Position numbers and translations under genes: made by a program
The notes under the pieces: model-generated
What the model saw: the letters and a program-made list of their open reading frames with translations, nothing else
Database searches by the model: none
Told to the model about the DNA's origin: nothing
Part shown: positions 11,021 to 24,300 of the stretch, piece by piece
How positions within the stretch are numbered: the stretch's first letter is position 1
How the letters are laid out: each line of letters opens with the position of its first letter
Source of the DNA: Taxillus chinensis
Taxonomy: Eukaryota > Streptophyta > Magnoliopsida > Santalales > Loranthaceae
DNA length: 64,000 bases
NCBI GenBank assembly: GCA_023512835.1
Contig: CM042092.1
Coordinates: forward strand, 11,732,498-11,796,497
Direction: 5' to 3'

Positions 11021-13905
11021 ATGAAGTAATTATTTGTCTTGTGCTTTTGAAATTGCTGTTTTATTACTGCATTGATTTAGTATCAGATAGAGTGATTGAT
11101 TTAGTATCAAGTTAAATTCCAACTAAATGCCAACAGTTAGCTGTTGTAATTTTTGGAATTTCTTACACCCTTGGTTTTGTTTTGTTTTTAAAATTAATTT
11201 TAGCAGGCATATACTGCCTAGTTATTAAGCAAAAAAATTAAGTCGACACTTTAAGTTGCATTTGGATGCCGAATCTGTCATTACTGGGGATTTGCCAAAA
11301 CTGCATTGTTTATAAATTTTGGAGTGTGGTAGATCCTTTCAAACTTGGGATTTTATGAAGGATTTGACCCATTTTGAAACACATGTTTTAACTTGGTGCC
11401 TAAATCTAGACGTTCGTGATTTGGAGATACCTTAAAGTCCAATCACACAAAATCACATGATATAGTGACTGACAAAAGAGACAGATTAATCCTGGTTTAT
11501 CCCAATGTAGGGCTATGTTATGCAACAGGTTTTCCATTTGATTGCTAATGCAAGAGTATTTTTGCATCAAACCCTATTAGAGTTAAGATCGACAAGCCAC
11601 AAAATTAGTGGACTATCCATGGGCCTTAACAATTACAATTCAAACCCACCTGTGAGGGTCTCTCATTGTTGTCACGAGGTCTAGTGTTTTGCAATCCTGT
11701 GTTGCAAACTATGAGCTGTATCCAAAACAAACTTCAACCCCTGAATCCTAACCCCCAATCCCCATCTCTCGAACATTGATCCTAACCCCAGATCCCAAAA
11801 AAAAAATGTAAATAAAGAAAAGGGAGAACAAAAGGAATTTGTATATTAAACTTGACATCATTCAAACGAGTTTATTGAGGGATCTGATAAAATGCAAATA
11901 CCATCTAGAATCCCTTAAAATTTCAGCATGTTTCTTTAATAAAAGTTTTCCTGAAGCTGTATTTTAAACACCCTATCAAGTAAATCCTTTTTTGAAATGC
12001 ACTATTGAAATGCAAGATTAGAGTTTTGACGCTGTTAGTTTTCATTGCTGTTTCGAATAAATGCCATTGTTAGTTAAATATACATTTGTTTACTATCTGA
12101 ACCATTGTATTATAGCATATATCTTAGCATGTTTATTGGGTTCTAGGGGCCAGGGCCGGGTGAGATGGGATGAGGCTAATCTGGGATATATTGAGGCAAA
12201 TAAACCTGTGAGGCAGAAAATTACAGAACCGAAGACTCCTTATCACCCAATGATTGATGATGACGATGATGGTATGTTTTTGCGTGCCTTGATGTCTAGA
12301 AATACTGCATGTGTAAGTTAAACAATTATTGTCATGGAACTTAAATTTTCATATGTTCTGCTTAAGTTCTGCGTTACTTTCACCGCCAAAGGAACTTATA
12401 TAATTTGTATGGAAAACTTTTTGCAAAACCATGTTTGTTGAGTTATATGCCATGAATTACATCAGGAACCTTTGCTAATGTCCTGCTATACTTATGCATG
12501 CATTTCATGCTATGATGCATGAACATGCCATTTTGCCCTACATATCAGTGTTGCAAACGCGTTTGACACCAACACACAATCGACGTGTCCGCGACACACC
12601 AGTCAACAAGTGACAATTTGCATCATCAGGCTATCTAACGATTTGATTGTAGAAATGCTAATGTTCTGCACCAGTGTGGATGGGATGTCTGCATGTATAA
12701 TTTTGAAGAATTGCATACAAGTGTTTGACGCTTGTCAATGAATGCATGTACTCAACTAGTGCATTTAAACTGGACTCAATTTGGTATATCCTTTTTTTAT
12801 TTAGAACTTATAAGGCAATCTTTTATTGAATAGAAGATATGAATTAGCACAGCAAGGTGACTTAATTGTTGTGATCCACACGTATTGAGGCAGACCTATA
12901 TTGAGAATGTGAATTTCAGCTATCTACCAGTTCATTTCTCCTATATATTGGATTCATTAATTGTTTTTGATCTGTTTTAGATGTAGAATCAATGTCTTCA
13001 CTGCGGGGTACCTTCAATGATTGCATTGGGGACGTGGAGCATGCGGAAGCAATCCGGTCTGCTTTGAGTGATGTGGCATCCTCGAGTACAAAGAACCACC
13101 AGAAATCTGGCTGGACATCATCTGATGATGAGGCTGATGCTATGGATCATGATAATGAAGGTTTCTCTCTCCACTCGCACCTTTTTTCTCTATTGCTATT
13201 ATTGGTTCCAACAATCCTCATTTATACTTGGTGTGCTGAACGTACTTTATTGACTTCCTTTATATTGAAGTTTCTCCCCCTTTTGAAGCAACTTTAAGAA
13301 ATCATATCCTTGTAATTTATAACATTCCAATTACTGGGCCCTTTAGTTATCTGATTGAATTCCCATAAACATTATTTACACTTTTTGGCCGAAGTTAGAA
13401 TGGAAAGATAAATTGCAGTAGCAGAGATTCCTTTTGGCTTTTGTGTCATTTAGTTCATTAGAAGGAAGGACTCAATGTTTTGCAACTATTCATCATTCTT
13501 AATCCGCTGTGAAAATCTACATACGTCTGTAGATTGGAGTGTTTTGATTAAGCCTGCCGATGTGGATGGGGAGTTTAAAGTTTTGAGTGTTTGCCTGCGC
13601 CTAGTTGAGGCTGATTTTCTTCCCTCTTGATTTCAGCAGACTATGAGTCAGATAAGAGCAATAATGTGACCTTCAAAGAACACAGGAGAGCCCACTACGA
13701 CGAGTTCCGAAAGGTGAAAGAACTCCGGCATAAGAGTTCCTTTCTCGAAGATGAAACTGATGAGGACAATGTGGTAGAGATTGGAGGAAGGTGCGACTGC
13801 TCATCATCATCGCTGAGTGCTGGCGTCCGAGATATAGAGATTGAGGGAACTACTGATGCTTTGCTCCAGCAACCGTCTTCTGGGTCTTCAAAACATAAGG
13901 CTTAA
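11021..13905 (+). CDS. I-2: Protein phosphatase 1 inhibitor-2 homologue
   Basis: Four coding exons: 11021-11025, 12147-12271, 12981-13160 and 13637-13905, giving 192 residues. The first coding exon supplies only ATGAA. Joined to the TTCTAG acceptor it yields [15 protein letters not shown], the usual start of plant inhibitor-2 proteins. Known family motifs are visible: GRVRWDE (RVxF/W-type PP1 docking), EPKTPYHPM (the Thr-Pro site that GSK3-type kinases phosphorylate in animal inhibitor-2), [18 protein letters not shown], and [13 protein letters not shown] (the HYNE/KLHY-like element that reaches the PP1 active site). The protein is acidic and probably largely disordered. It is expected to bind and restrain type-1 phosphatases in nucleus and cytosol. 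The last acceptor is a tandem CAGCAG, so a 191-residue isoform is possible. Introns are GT-AG. Confidence 0.92.
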
Positions 13906-14413
13906 GATCCATCAAAGAGCAGTGCTGAGACAGTTTGATTGAGGGTTGCCATGTCATTCCTCATTTTAGTCTTTCCGTGGTTTGGTGCAACATGGGTTAC
14001 ATGAATTATTGCTTTTGTCTCAATTGTGCAGTGTGCCTGTACACATACATCTTCGTTATGGCATGGTGACAGGACTATTCTAATTGCAACCTATTCTGGT
14101 GCTTTTCTAGGATGATCTCAAATTTTATAATTTATTTGGTTGCATGTGTTAGGATACAAAAGTTATGACGCTTTGGGGAGCATGGAATGATAAAATAAGT
14201 TTTTGAGTCCCAATTCTATTTCAACGCCGTGTATCTTTCGATTTTGTTTTTTGTTTTTTCTTTCAAATAAATGTATGAAGTACAAAACACATTACTTGCA
14301 AAATATATACAATGTTTCGAGGGTGTCAGCAATTTTTGTAACTTGGGCAAGCTTAAGGTCCGGATATTATTTACCAATGACTTGAATATAATCATTCTCG
14401 TTTCTTATTATAA
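13906..14413. other. 3' UTR of inhibitor-2 and spacer
   Basis: The first 250 to 350 bases are less AT-rich and read like a 3' UTR of the inhibitor-2 gene. The poly(A) site was not located. No gene is visible after it. Confidence 0.45.
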
Positions 14414-14926
14414 GAGAAACTTTAATGTATTTTTTAAAACATTCTTTATTAAAAATAAGCTCTAATAATGTTTTTATTTCAATCTTTATTTATAATTTAT
14501 TATAAATTATTCAAATATAAAAAATTACTATTTACTATTTATATAATATTATATTTTTTTATTTTCTTTTTTCTCTCCTCCCTCAATGACATCGTCTAAC
14601 TCTCTACAAATCCCTTATCACGAACCTGGATGGATCCGATCAAGTTGCCATTGGACATGGAGGGCAGGGCCACTGTGATGCTCGTAAGGGGGGAGTTGAT
14701 GGATGCTAGTTGGGGGGTCCGATGTCAAAGGAGGGATTAGCTGTGACAGTGGATTGTGAGGGTGATAGTGATGGGGAATGAGAGAAGAAATAATAAAAGT
14801 TATTATTTTAATAAAAATAAAATTAAAATAAAGATGATTGTTAGAATTAAGAGTAAAAAATTCCCTTCACAACTCAAGAAATTTCTATATATAAATAAAA
14901 AATATATATTGTTATTACAGTTGCTC
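14414..14926. mobile_element. Tourist-like MITE with TAA target duplication
   Basis: The left end is GAGAAACTTTAATG and the reverse-complemented right end is GAGCAACTGTAATA, matching at 11 of 14 bases. Each end is flanked directly by TAA, the 3-bp TWA duplication expected of PIF/Harbinger MITEs. The 513-bp interior is AT-rich at the ends with a GC-rich centre and has no coding capacity. Confidence 0.55.
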
Positions 14927-15610
14927 TAAGCTTTATTGAAAATTAAGTAAAAATTGTAGCTCTCGTTGCGAGCAAGGAGTTAAGAAATTCAATGTTTTTA
15001 TTGGATGAATAAGGAGTTATATATATATATATATATTATGTATAATTTTCTTCATAAAATATCATATTTTTATTCAATGTTAAGAATAAAATATTAGTTT
15101 TTATTAATAAATATATTTATTAATATTTTATAAAATATATATATTTCAACTAAAAATAAAGCTTCGGATATATTTATTAATTATATATTTCAACTAAAAA
15201 TATTTATAATTTTCTTCATAACGGTATCAAGGAAAATATGGGAGTGGCCAAAGAATATCATATTATTTAGTAGCTGGGCATACCTTTGCTTCGGATAAGG
15301 AAATTAAGAAAATTAATTAAAATAAAATTATGATGAGAAAAATATCATATCGTTCCGAGTCGACAAAACTCATTATATTTTCAATAATAATAATAATAAC
15401 ACAAAATCATGTGCGAGTCTGTTTGTCAACATTGCATTTTCGTTTACAAAATTTGTGAAAAAAAATCATGCTTTGTTTTTGTCGGGTATGATATAATAAT
15501 AATAATTATTATTATTATTATACGGCTACAGATTAGACTTCAAAGTGTGGGTGTGTGTGTGTGAGGCCAGTGAGGGCTGAGGCAGGATACAGGAGAGAGG
15601 CCGAGAATCA

Positions 15611-16189
15611 ATGGCTGGTCCCAACACCGACACGACAACACTAGCTTCCCAAATATGCGACCAAATCAGCTCCGTCTTCGCCGCCGCGGCTCCGCCGCTC
15701 CTCGACATCGTAGTCCACGAAATCACCGCCACCCGCGAGGGCCGAGTCTTCGTCTACGGCGTGGGCCGCGAGGGCCTCATGCTCAAGGCCCTGTGCATGC
15801 GCTTGGCCCACCTGGGACTCTCGGCCCACTGCGTCTTCGACATGACCACGCCTCCCATCTCCGCCGCCGATCTCCTCATCGCCTCCGCCGGGCCCGGCGG
15901 GTTCTCCACCGTCGACGCCCTGTGCGGGGTCGCCAGATCGCACGGCGCTCGCGTGCTCCTGCTGACGGCGCAGCCCGATACCGGATCGTGTGTGGCCCAC
16001 GCCACCGCTGTGTGTCACCTGCCGGCACAGACCATGGCGGACGATGGATCCGGACCGTCGCTTCTGCCGATGGGAAGCGTTTACGAGGGAGCCATGTTCG
16101 TGTTGTTCGAGATGGTGGTGTTTAGGCTTGGGGAGGTTTTGGGGCAGAGCCCCCAAGCCGTCCGATCTCGGCACACCAACTTGGAATGA
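15611..16189 (+). CDS. SIS-domain (sugar isomerase-like) protein
   Basis: A single-exon 192-residue protein of the phosphosugar isomerase (SIS) fold. Family landmarks are VFVYGVGREGLMLKAL near residue 48, corresponding to the first strand and phosphate-binding turn, then CVFDMTTPPISAADLLIASAGPG near 85-107, ARVLLLTAQP near 118, and LPMGSVYEGAMFVLFEMVV near 153-171. This arrangement is like archaeal and bacterial 6-phospho-3-hexuloisomerase (HxlB). Plants are not known to run the ribulose-monophosphate pathway, so the substrate is unknown. The usual second-strand serine-rich S-G-S/T motif reads ASAGPGG here. Exon GC content is far above the flanks. The start is the first in-frame ATG and no transit peptide is obvious. 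The homologue I recall in Arabidopsis lies beside the inhibitor-2 gene, as here. Confidence 0.88.
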   Translation: MAGPNTDTTTLASQICDQISSVFAAAAPPLLDIVVHEITATREGRVFVYGVGREGLMLKALCMRLAHLGLSAHCVFDMTTPPISAADLLIASAGPGGFSTVDALCGVARSHGARVLLLTAQPDTGSCVAHATAVCHLPAQTMADDGSGPSLLPMGSVYEGAMFVLFEMVVFRLGEVLGQSPQAVRSRHTNLE

Positions 16190-17910
16190 ATGGCTGGATG
16201 TGATCTATCAGGAACAAGGACATTTATGTAATTGCGTGTGATCATGTAAGTCCAATGAACTGTGCTGTGCTTGCTATCTTTGAAATCAATTAACCTTAAT
16301 TATCTAATTTATGTGCTTTTAATTAGTAATTTATAAATAAAAAATGATATGAACATTTTAAATAAGCCAATATTAGCTTAATGACATGTCACAAAAAGTG
16401 TAAAAACAAAACAAAATGTTAGATTAGTAGTAGTGATATCAATGTTGTGTAGCTAAAATTTAACTATAAAAATTATTCTTTTAATTCGTGCGGGATTTAT
16501 TTGGTATATATATTTAATTTATGTATTTTATTTTTTGTATTTATTGGAATGCGTTGAATTGAACTTAAAATAATTTTTTAAAATTGAATCCTATAAAAAA
16601 AAGTTATAGACCATATTAATAAAATAAAATAAAATAAAATATTTTGAATCTCCCGCTATAAATATAACGTTAAATTTAAAAATTATAAATAATTTTTATA
16701 AATAACTACAAAATTTATTAATTCTGAAAATAATTTTAAAATTAAATATTTTTAAACTCATTCGAATCTTTTACTTTTAAAAACGGTTTGTTGAAAAAAT
16801 CAAATTAAATAATAATGTTAAATTAAATTAAATAATTTCAAATCTGAATCCATCCTTTTAAAATTAAATAATAATTTTATGTTACTAGAATTATAGATAA
16901 TATAATTATATTTGGACCGATTGAATTGAAATATACTAAACTAAATTATGCTAAAGAAAGAGAAACAATTGGTTTTGATTCAATTTATTATGGTAAATAA
17001 AGATGAATAGATAAAAATATTTAAGAGAAACCGATCTAAAAAAGTAATAAAAAAACGTCATCACTGCACCTACAAGTTGGCGTATAGTTTTTTTCAATTA
17101 TTATTGATGCGCTCATACTTGAGGTATATATATATACCTTCTTCAAACTTCATTTGGGAAATTTTATTTCATTCTTAGGCTTTTCAAATTTTCTCTTAAA
17201 TTATACAAACTCTAATCATTTCCCATTACTTATAATTTTAATCTATTTATCAAAATTATAAAATTATTTATTTATTATTATTAAATAAGATTTATCAAAC
17301 AATCCTGATATTGTTCTATAATAAAATGATGTCTATAAAAAATAAAACTAATTTATAATTCAATAAAAATGTTTGTTAATTTCACGTTGAAGCATTCAAA
17401 ATAATGAAACATTGTAAATAGGATTGAAATATAAAATTTAATTGTAAATTTAATTGGGTTTCAAATCAATGTGGTTAGATTTTGGTTCCAATTTGACCGA
17501 TGGGAACTAAAATCAAATCGAATTAATTGTAAATGAATTAAATTTAATTTATTTATAAATATGATTACAAATTAATACAAGAAAAAGTATATTAATATTT
17601 AAAAATAAATAAAATCATATCATTATCTAATAATAATGTGTTAAGTGATACTTTTCATAACAAGATGTCATTGGGTAAAAGATATTGAGGTTTCAATGAT
17701 ACTTCACTATAGGGATGACAATATTATTCCGATTCGTTTCAATTCGGCCCGATTTAATCCGTCCGACAAGATATTGGGTCAAGCCTGTATCTCATTTGTC
17801 CCAACTTAATATTTCATTACATTTTAAGGTAAAAAAAAACATGACCCGCCTTATCCTGATTCGTCCCAAACTACACAAATTAGAAGGATGAGGTGAGTTT
17901 GAAATGAAAT

Positions 17911-17961
<51 letters not shown>

Positions 17962-20900
17962 GTATCTCTATTGTTATTCTTGCTTTACCCACTGAAAAGT
18001 AACTATAACATGACAAATATATTCAATAGGTGATAAAATGACGTATCATTATCTAATAAATAAAATTTACAAAAAAATTTTTTTTAAGTGATAACTACTA
18101 AGTAAAAATAATTTTTTCTATACAATGATAAATATACATTTGACTTTTATATCTCAAAATTTTGTCTAAAATATAATTTTAAAAAAATATATTTATCAAA
18201 ATATGTATTATTGTTTCTCTTTAATGCTTGTGTCTCAAGAATTTCAACTCTTATAGTTTTTATACTTATAAGTTAGATTGTGAAATAAAGTGAAACTAAA
18301 AAGCTAGGAGATGTCCAAAGGAATTTGATATTTTATCATCGTTAATGATATTGCATGAAGTAAAGGAAAATAGAGCAATCAAGTAATAAAGAGTTAATTA
18401 CATGAGAGCAATTAATCAAGCATATGCTAGACATGCATCTATTAGGTGCTTCTCTTTGCCAGTGTTTGACTACTCCTCGAGTGCATCAAAATAGGATGAA
18501 TGAAACTCGAAAGTGACCAGTGAAACAAGACATTAGTCGATTCCTCCCCTGCTAACATATAATTATTTTGACATTAGACTATAAATACTTTATTTGACGC
18601 TGAAAAAACTAACGACGTGCAAGCAAACGAAAAAAACATCAATTGTATATTGAACATCAATAAATAAGCGTATAAACACCAAGAAGATAATATATGAGTG
18701 TACGTGTAATGAATTAAAATATTGAGCATATTTTTGATAAATTATTGAAGCCTGAATGATTGCGTATTTTTTTAAAATACATATAAACCAAATGATTTCA
18801 TTACTATATCAATGGTTAGTCTTTTATTGAGATTTTGGTATGTGAAATCTCCTGATGATATTTTATTTATATGTTAATTTGGAAGACATAAGATTAATAT
18901 ATAAAGTAGTTAGGGTGTATTTGGGTTCAAGTGAAATATAGATATATTATTAGTAAAGATATTAACAATATAATTTTAATAATTTTAATACTAATAATTC
19001 TATCGACTCAAAATAATATTATGTTTAGTTGCTATTAAAATAATGTTTCCAATTAGATAAATTAAATAGTATTATCCACTTGATACAATCATGCATTTTT
19101 AATTTATAAAATTTGAATAAAGCCTAAGGTATATTAGTTTTATATCATATTAAAAGTTACAAAGTAAAATTTTGTTATAAAAAATAAATTGGTATGGAAA
19201 TACAATTTTGTTATCCATTTGAGTTGATGTAATTTTCAAAAAAAGATGCAACCTAAGCTAACCTGTCAATTGATCCTGCAATTAAATTATTGACGATAAA
19301 ACCTATGAGTCGAATATCCTTTTTATTCCTCACCCACTCATGCATAAAATTCATAAATAAATTGCTAATACTTGTAACTTTCAAGGTTTGAATTGAAAAC
19401 CTATATCTCTCGCATTGATTGATATGAATAATACTACATACAGATATATTATATAAGTAAATTATATATTTCGATCTGTAAATTAATATTTTTTTAAAAA
19501 ATAAGTCAATCAAATGATAAATAAGATATTCTTTAGACAAACCAATATGATTTTCTCGTAGGTTTCTTTTAAAAAAGAAAAAAAGCTTTTATTGTTTTTT
19601 GTAATTTAATATTTCAATCTCATGTACAATCTAATACCATGTGGCCTTGTCGCTAAAACTGTCTTAAAAGTCTATAGTGATTGTGTATTACTTGTCACAA
19701 CCAACAAAATATCTAAACATCTTAGAAAGAAAAGCATTCAATCCTAAAAACACAGTGGAGGCCACTTTTTGTGGTAGCGACAAACAAATGAAATTCTCGT
19801 CTTTTAGGGCAACCTTTGCTATCAAACATGGAAAATGGTATTCTACTAAATTATTTGGTGTTGACGGATATTTAGTTATTTACTAGCTATAATATACAGT
19901 GAAAGTTTTGATTGTAATGTTTTTTGATAGATTATTATTGTAGAGTTTGCATGTGTCCATATATATTCTTTACACGTAGCTAAAAATTATAATTTAGTTT
20001 CATCATATCAACGACAAGCACGGTCTCTAATTCTAGTTAATTATAAAATAGTTTACCTTTGTTCTTCTTAGTTTGCCTCCTCAAATCTGACTTCGATCAT
20101 AGCTTCTTCTTCTTCCTTCCTGTATTAAAGTTTTTTTTTAAAAAAAAAAAACTGACATTTAACCATGTTTTAAATGAGTGTTTACACTTTAATCGTGTAG
20201 TCTGCTTCGATTAAGAGTAATGCTACGCTTAACCAAAAAAAAAAAAAAAAACACATATCGAAAGACTGATTGATCAATTATTGTACATGTTTTCGGAATG
20301 TACTTCACCTTTTCTTCAATTAATTTAGAAAATGGGTTTTATCTGTTGACGTAGACTCTTCCTTTACGGGAAGACTGATTGATCAATTTGTCCTATATTA
20401 TTAAAATATTTTCCCTTTCCCCTCCACTCGCCGCACAAGGGCACAACGTTTGCGTGCTCTCAACTGTTTCACCACCAAATGCCCAAAGCGAAGATAATCG
20501 GTCACTTTTCCCATACGATGTTCAGTTTCAATTTTGTTGCGGTTTGGATTCCATATTATGTGTTTAGGGAGTTTTGTAATAATGCGTATGAACCCTAGCA
20601 TACTAAAAAAAATTATTAAATTTTTAATTTTTAAAAATAATTATATTTCTAAAAATAATACACACAAACCAAACCAAACCAGATTACCACCACTGTATCA
20701 CAAGTACCTTTATCTTCAAATATATAATATTAAATAATATGTTTTGATAAGTATTTTAAATAATATGATATTAATGAGAGAGAGAATATTGGGAAGGAAA
20801 AAAGCTCCGGGAGATATTTTCTAAAAACTGATGTACGTACGTGATAGTTTTACCTTGAGAGTGATTGGAGATTTTGTTTTGTTTTGTTTTGTTTTTGTTT

Positions 20901-21339
20901 TTTCATGATTGTCCTATGTTTCGACTGAGAATATTTTCTATGTATTATTATTATTATTATTTATTGGTATTGTAATAATTCATATTTAATTTAATTATTC
21001 ATTGCCTAATAACAGTAACTGAAGCTCTTCTAGGCCTTTTTAAATTAATGTCAGCATGTTTTAATGCAATGGACTATAAAGATTTAGAAAAAAAAACAAT
21101 TATCCAATTCCATACAGCAGTTAACCCGATGTAGTCTACTTAAGTTAGCAGAAGTCAGTAGTAGCGGTACAACATTAAATTAAATATACAGTGGCCAATA
21201 CAAAATATATCATAAATTTAGGAGAATAGATACCTACTAAAGGCGAAGAGAAAAACAAAGGGGAGAGGACTTTTGCAAGAAGAGAATCCTTTTCCAGCAG
21301 CAGGCACAAGTACCATCATCATCATCATCATCATCATCA
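16190..21339. other. Gene-free AT-rich interval
   Basis: Apart from the 3' UTR of the SIS gene at its left edge I find no gene. It contains (CT)n/(TA)n at about 17910-17960, and a sequence at 17712-17900 starting AGGGATGACAA that resembles hAT-type MITE ends. It also holds a doubled AGACTGATTGATCAATT word at 20263-20279 and 20372-20388, and poly(A) tracts. At 19645-19790 the words GTCGCTAAAA and TAGCGACAAA recall the subterminal repeats of CACTA elements, but I could not define an element. Confidence 0.5.
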
Positions 21340-24300
21340 TCAGACAGTGTCCCCATGACTTGCTCTGTCCCCAACCTGTGGGACCACCTGCACGACAAAA
21401 ATTAATATTCAGTTTTCTCTTTAATGTCACTTTAACTAAAATATCACTAAAATTGTCATCTTATTCTCCCCCATCATTTTCACCATCTTTCTATGGTCTA
21501 TTGGTCTGGCTCTATTTTGTAATAATAATTAAACCAAAATGACTTCCCCTCCCCCCACCCCCTGATTAGAAAGAAGGAAGTTGATTACTAGGCGTAATTA
21601 AAATTAAATTCGAAAAAAATAACTACAGAAATTATTATTTTAAAAAACTGCTTTTAAATTTATATTATAATCCAAGTAAGATAAACCTAAACCGAGTCTA
21701 CAATTTTTAAAAAAGATTCTGATGGTGCCAACAAGATAGTGGTATGATCAGAAGGCGAAGAGCTACCATTACTTTCTTTTTTTTCTTTCTGGGTAATAAT
21801 TAAACCAAAAAAAAAAAAAAACTACCAGTACAACTCTTTGGTCACTTCACTGTGTAGTAGTACTGATAAATTTACCTGATCTTGTTGTTTTGAGGGAACG
21901 TACGATTGGGAAGACTGCTTCCTCGTTTTCTTGTCAGCCGCACCGCTTTTTCCACTCCCTTGGTTGCATACTTCTACAGCAACCAAAACGCAGCGATTAA
22001 TATGCCTAGCTACACTCCACTGGTGACAAATCATGGTTGAAGCTGTTTTACATGTCTAATTAATGACTTAAACAGACAGTTGACTTTTCATTGTTTAAAC
22101 AAATTTAAATTTGTGTGCATTAACCCTTTTTTAAACAAATTTAAATTTGTGTGCATTAACCCTTTTTTTAAATCATTCACAGTTTTTTAAACAAATTTAA
22201 ATTTAATATGTTATCATTTATGTGCATTAACCCTTTTTTAAGGCAAGGGAGGTTTTGGTTATCTTATAATTTGTTACTATATAAATAGCGGGATTTTGCA
22301 CGTGAAATTTATTTATTTTGTAAAATACGGTAATTCAATAAATTAATTTAATATTAACAAAATAAAAACAGTAAAAATATATATATGTTCGAAAATAAAT
22401 AAATAATAATAAATAATTGTATCAAAACAATCCAAAGTTTAATTAACATTAATTTACCGAAACATTATGATTATGAACTTATTAAAATAATTAAAACATA
22501 ATGGCAAAGCAACCAAAACAATTAATAAAAAATAAAATTTTACAAAATAACTCAATAAAAATATACTACTAAATAATAAAAAAGTAATATTGGAATTAAG
22601 TAAATATATTAAACTATTTTAAAATATTTAAATAAAAAATGACCCACACGATCAAAAAATAATTAAACAACTCTCAACCTCTATATAAATATTTTAAAAC
22701 GAGTCAAGTTGTAAAAGAATATATATATCATAACAAATTGCGAGATAACATTTGATAAATAATATAAAGTAGTTATATATTATGATGGAATTATATTATA
22801 TTGTTAAAAACTTACAATACAAATTTAGCGTGTGTATATATAAGCTATGATAGGTTACGTAAAATAATTTAACCTGGAAAGATATTTAATTTAATAGAAT
22901 TGTTTTGAGAATGTTTATTTTTAGAAAATTTTTCTTTGTTTAACTACATATTTGTCAAGAAATACGTTCATAAAATGGTTTAATATTATAAAATAATTAA
23001 ATTAAAAATATTAACTATAAGAAAAAATATAAATTATATATAAAATATAGTAAAAAAAAATTATAAGAATTAATATCAATCCAACAATAATAAAAGTATA
23101 AGCCATACTAATTTGTGCAAGTAATTTATGCATAATTATTATTAAATTAATATTAATTTTAACAAAATCATACAATTTAAGTTTTTTATATTTTTCTCTA
23201 AATTTTAGTTTAAAATAATACTCTTAAAAATTTAATCCTAAAATTTACTCATTTGTAAAAAAAATTATTACCTTTCATTTCCTATAATTTTTCTATTTTA
23301 TTAAAATAATATTTATATATACTTTTTTCTCTCCAGTAATTCAAAAATCAACATATTTCAAAAATAATAATAATAACTTTTAGATAATAAATAGTAAAAG
23401 TTTAAATATAAAAAATACTATTCATTTCATATGTATATATATAAACATACTTACCATTTTTATAATTGTTTTGAGAATGTTTATTTTTTCCTAAATTATG
23501 CTCTTACCAGCAGAGTGCTTTCGCGGATTAATAGAATTTTACATAAATAAATAAGTCTGGCTTATGATTTATCTGAAGTATTCCCTATAACCGAGGTCTG
23601 CGAGGCCCTAAGCCGTCGTCAAAGCTACCATATAGAATATAAGATTTATCGACCGACGTCAAAACTATAAAAAAAAATAATTATAACTATCATGTAAATA
23701 TTGTGGCACCATTATATGAAACAGTTCACAAATGATTAAAACTACAGATCAATATCTGCTAAATGGTTTCAATAACCCTCTAGTTTTGTTTTTGTTTTTG
23801 TTTTTGTTTTGTTTTTTTGGGTTTTTTTTACAAAATTTAAAATATAAAGACAACCTAGCTAGGTTTATTATATATCAACACCACTGATCATCATCTTTCG
23901 CAATAAATATACCCTGTGTATATACAGCTATTCTCCACCGGATCGACTTCCCCTTACATTAATAATCCTTCGAAAAACGCGATGCACGCCAAACATACAT
24001 CCCAACTAACCACACACAACAAATATCTTCCACTTGAAAAGATGCTTCTTCCCCATTTGGATATATCTATCTATCTATCTATCTATCCATATATAAAATA
24101 TAATATAATATGTATATATATATATATATGTGTGTGTATATATAAATACATGTATGGGATATGGTTATGTTGTTATTGTTAATTCCAGCCTTGTCAAGTT
24201 AAGAGTCTGATCAACATTTACCTGAACTCGAATACTTCCTTCTTCGCTGCGGTTTGGAGTCCCGAGTCGACTCAGAACAATCCGGCAGGTACCGGTCCAG

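Noticed and set aside
15641..16174. 177-codon minus-strand frame opposite the SIS gene
   Set aside because: It is an antisense shadow caused by high GC at third codon positions. The composition is biased (Gly/Asp/Glu/His-rich) and no domain is visible, while the plus strand is a clear SIS protein.
19645..19800. CACTA transposon
   Set aside because: Words resembling CACTA subterminal repeats (GTCGCTAAAA, TAGCGACAAA) occur, but no CACTA termini or 3-bp duplication were found.
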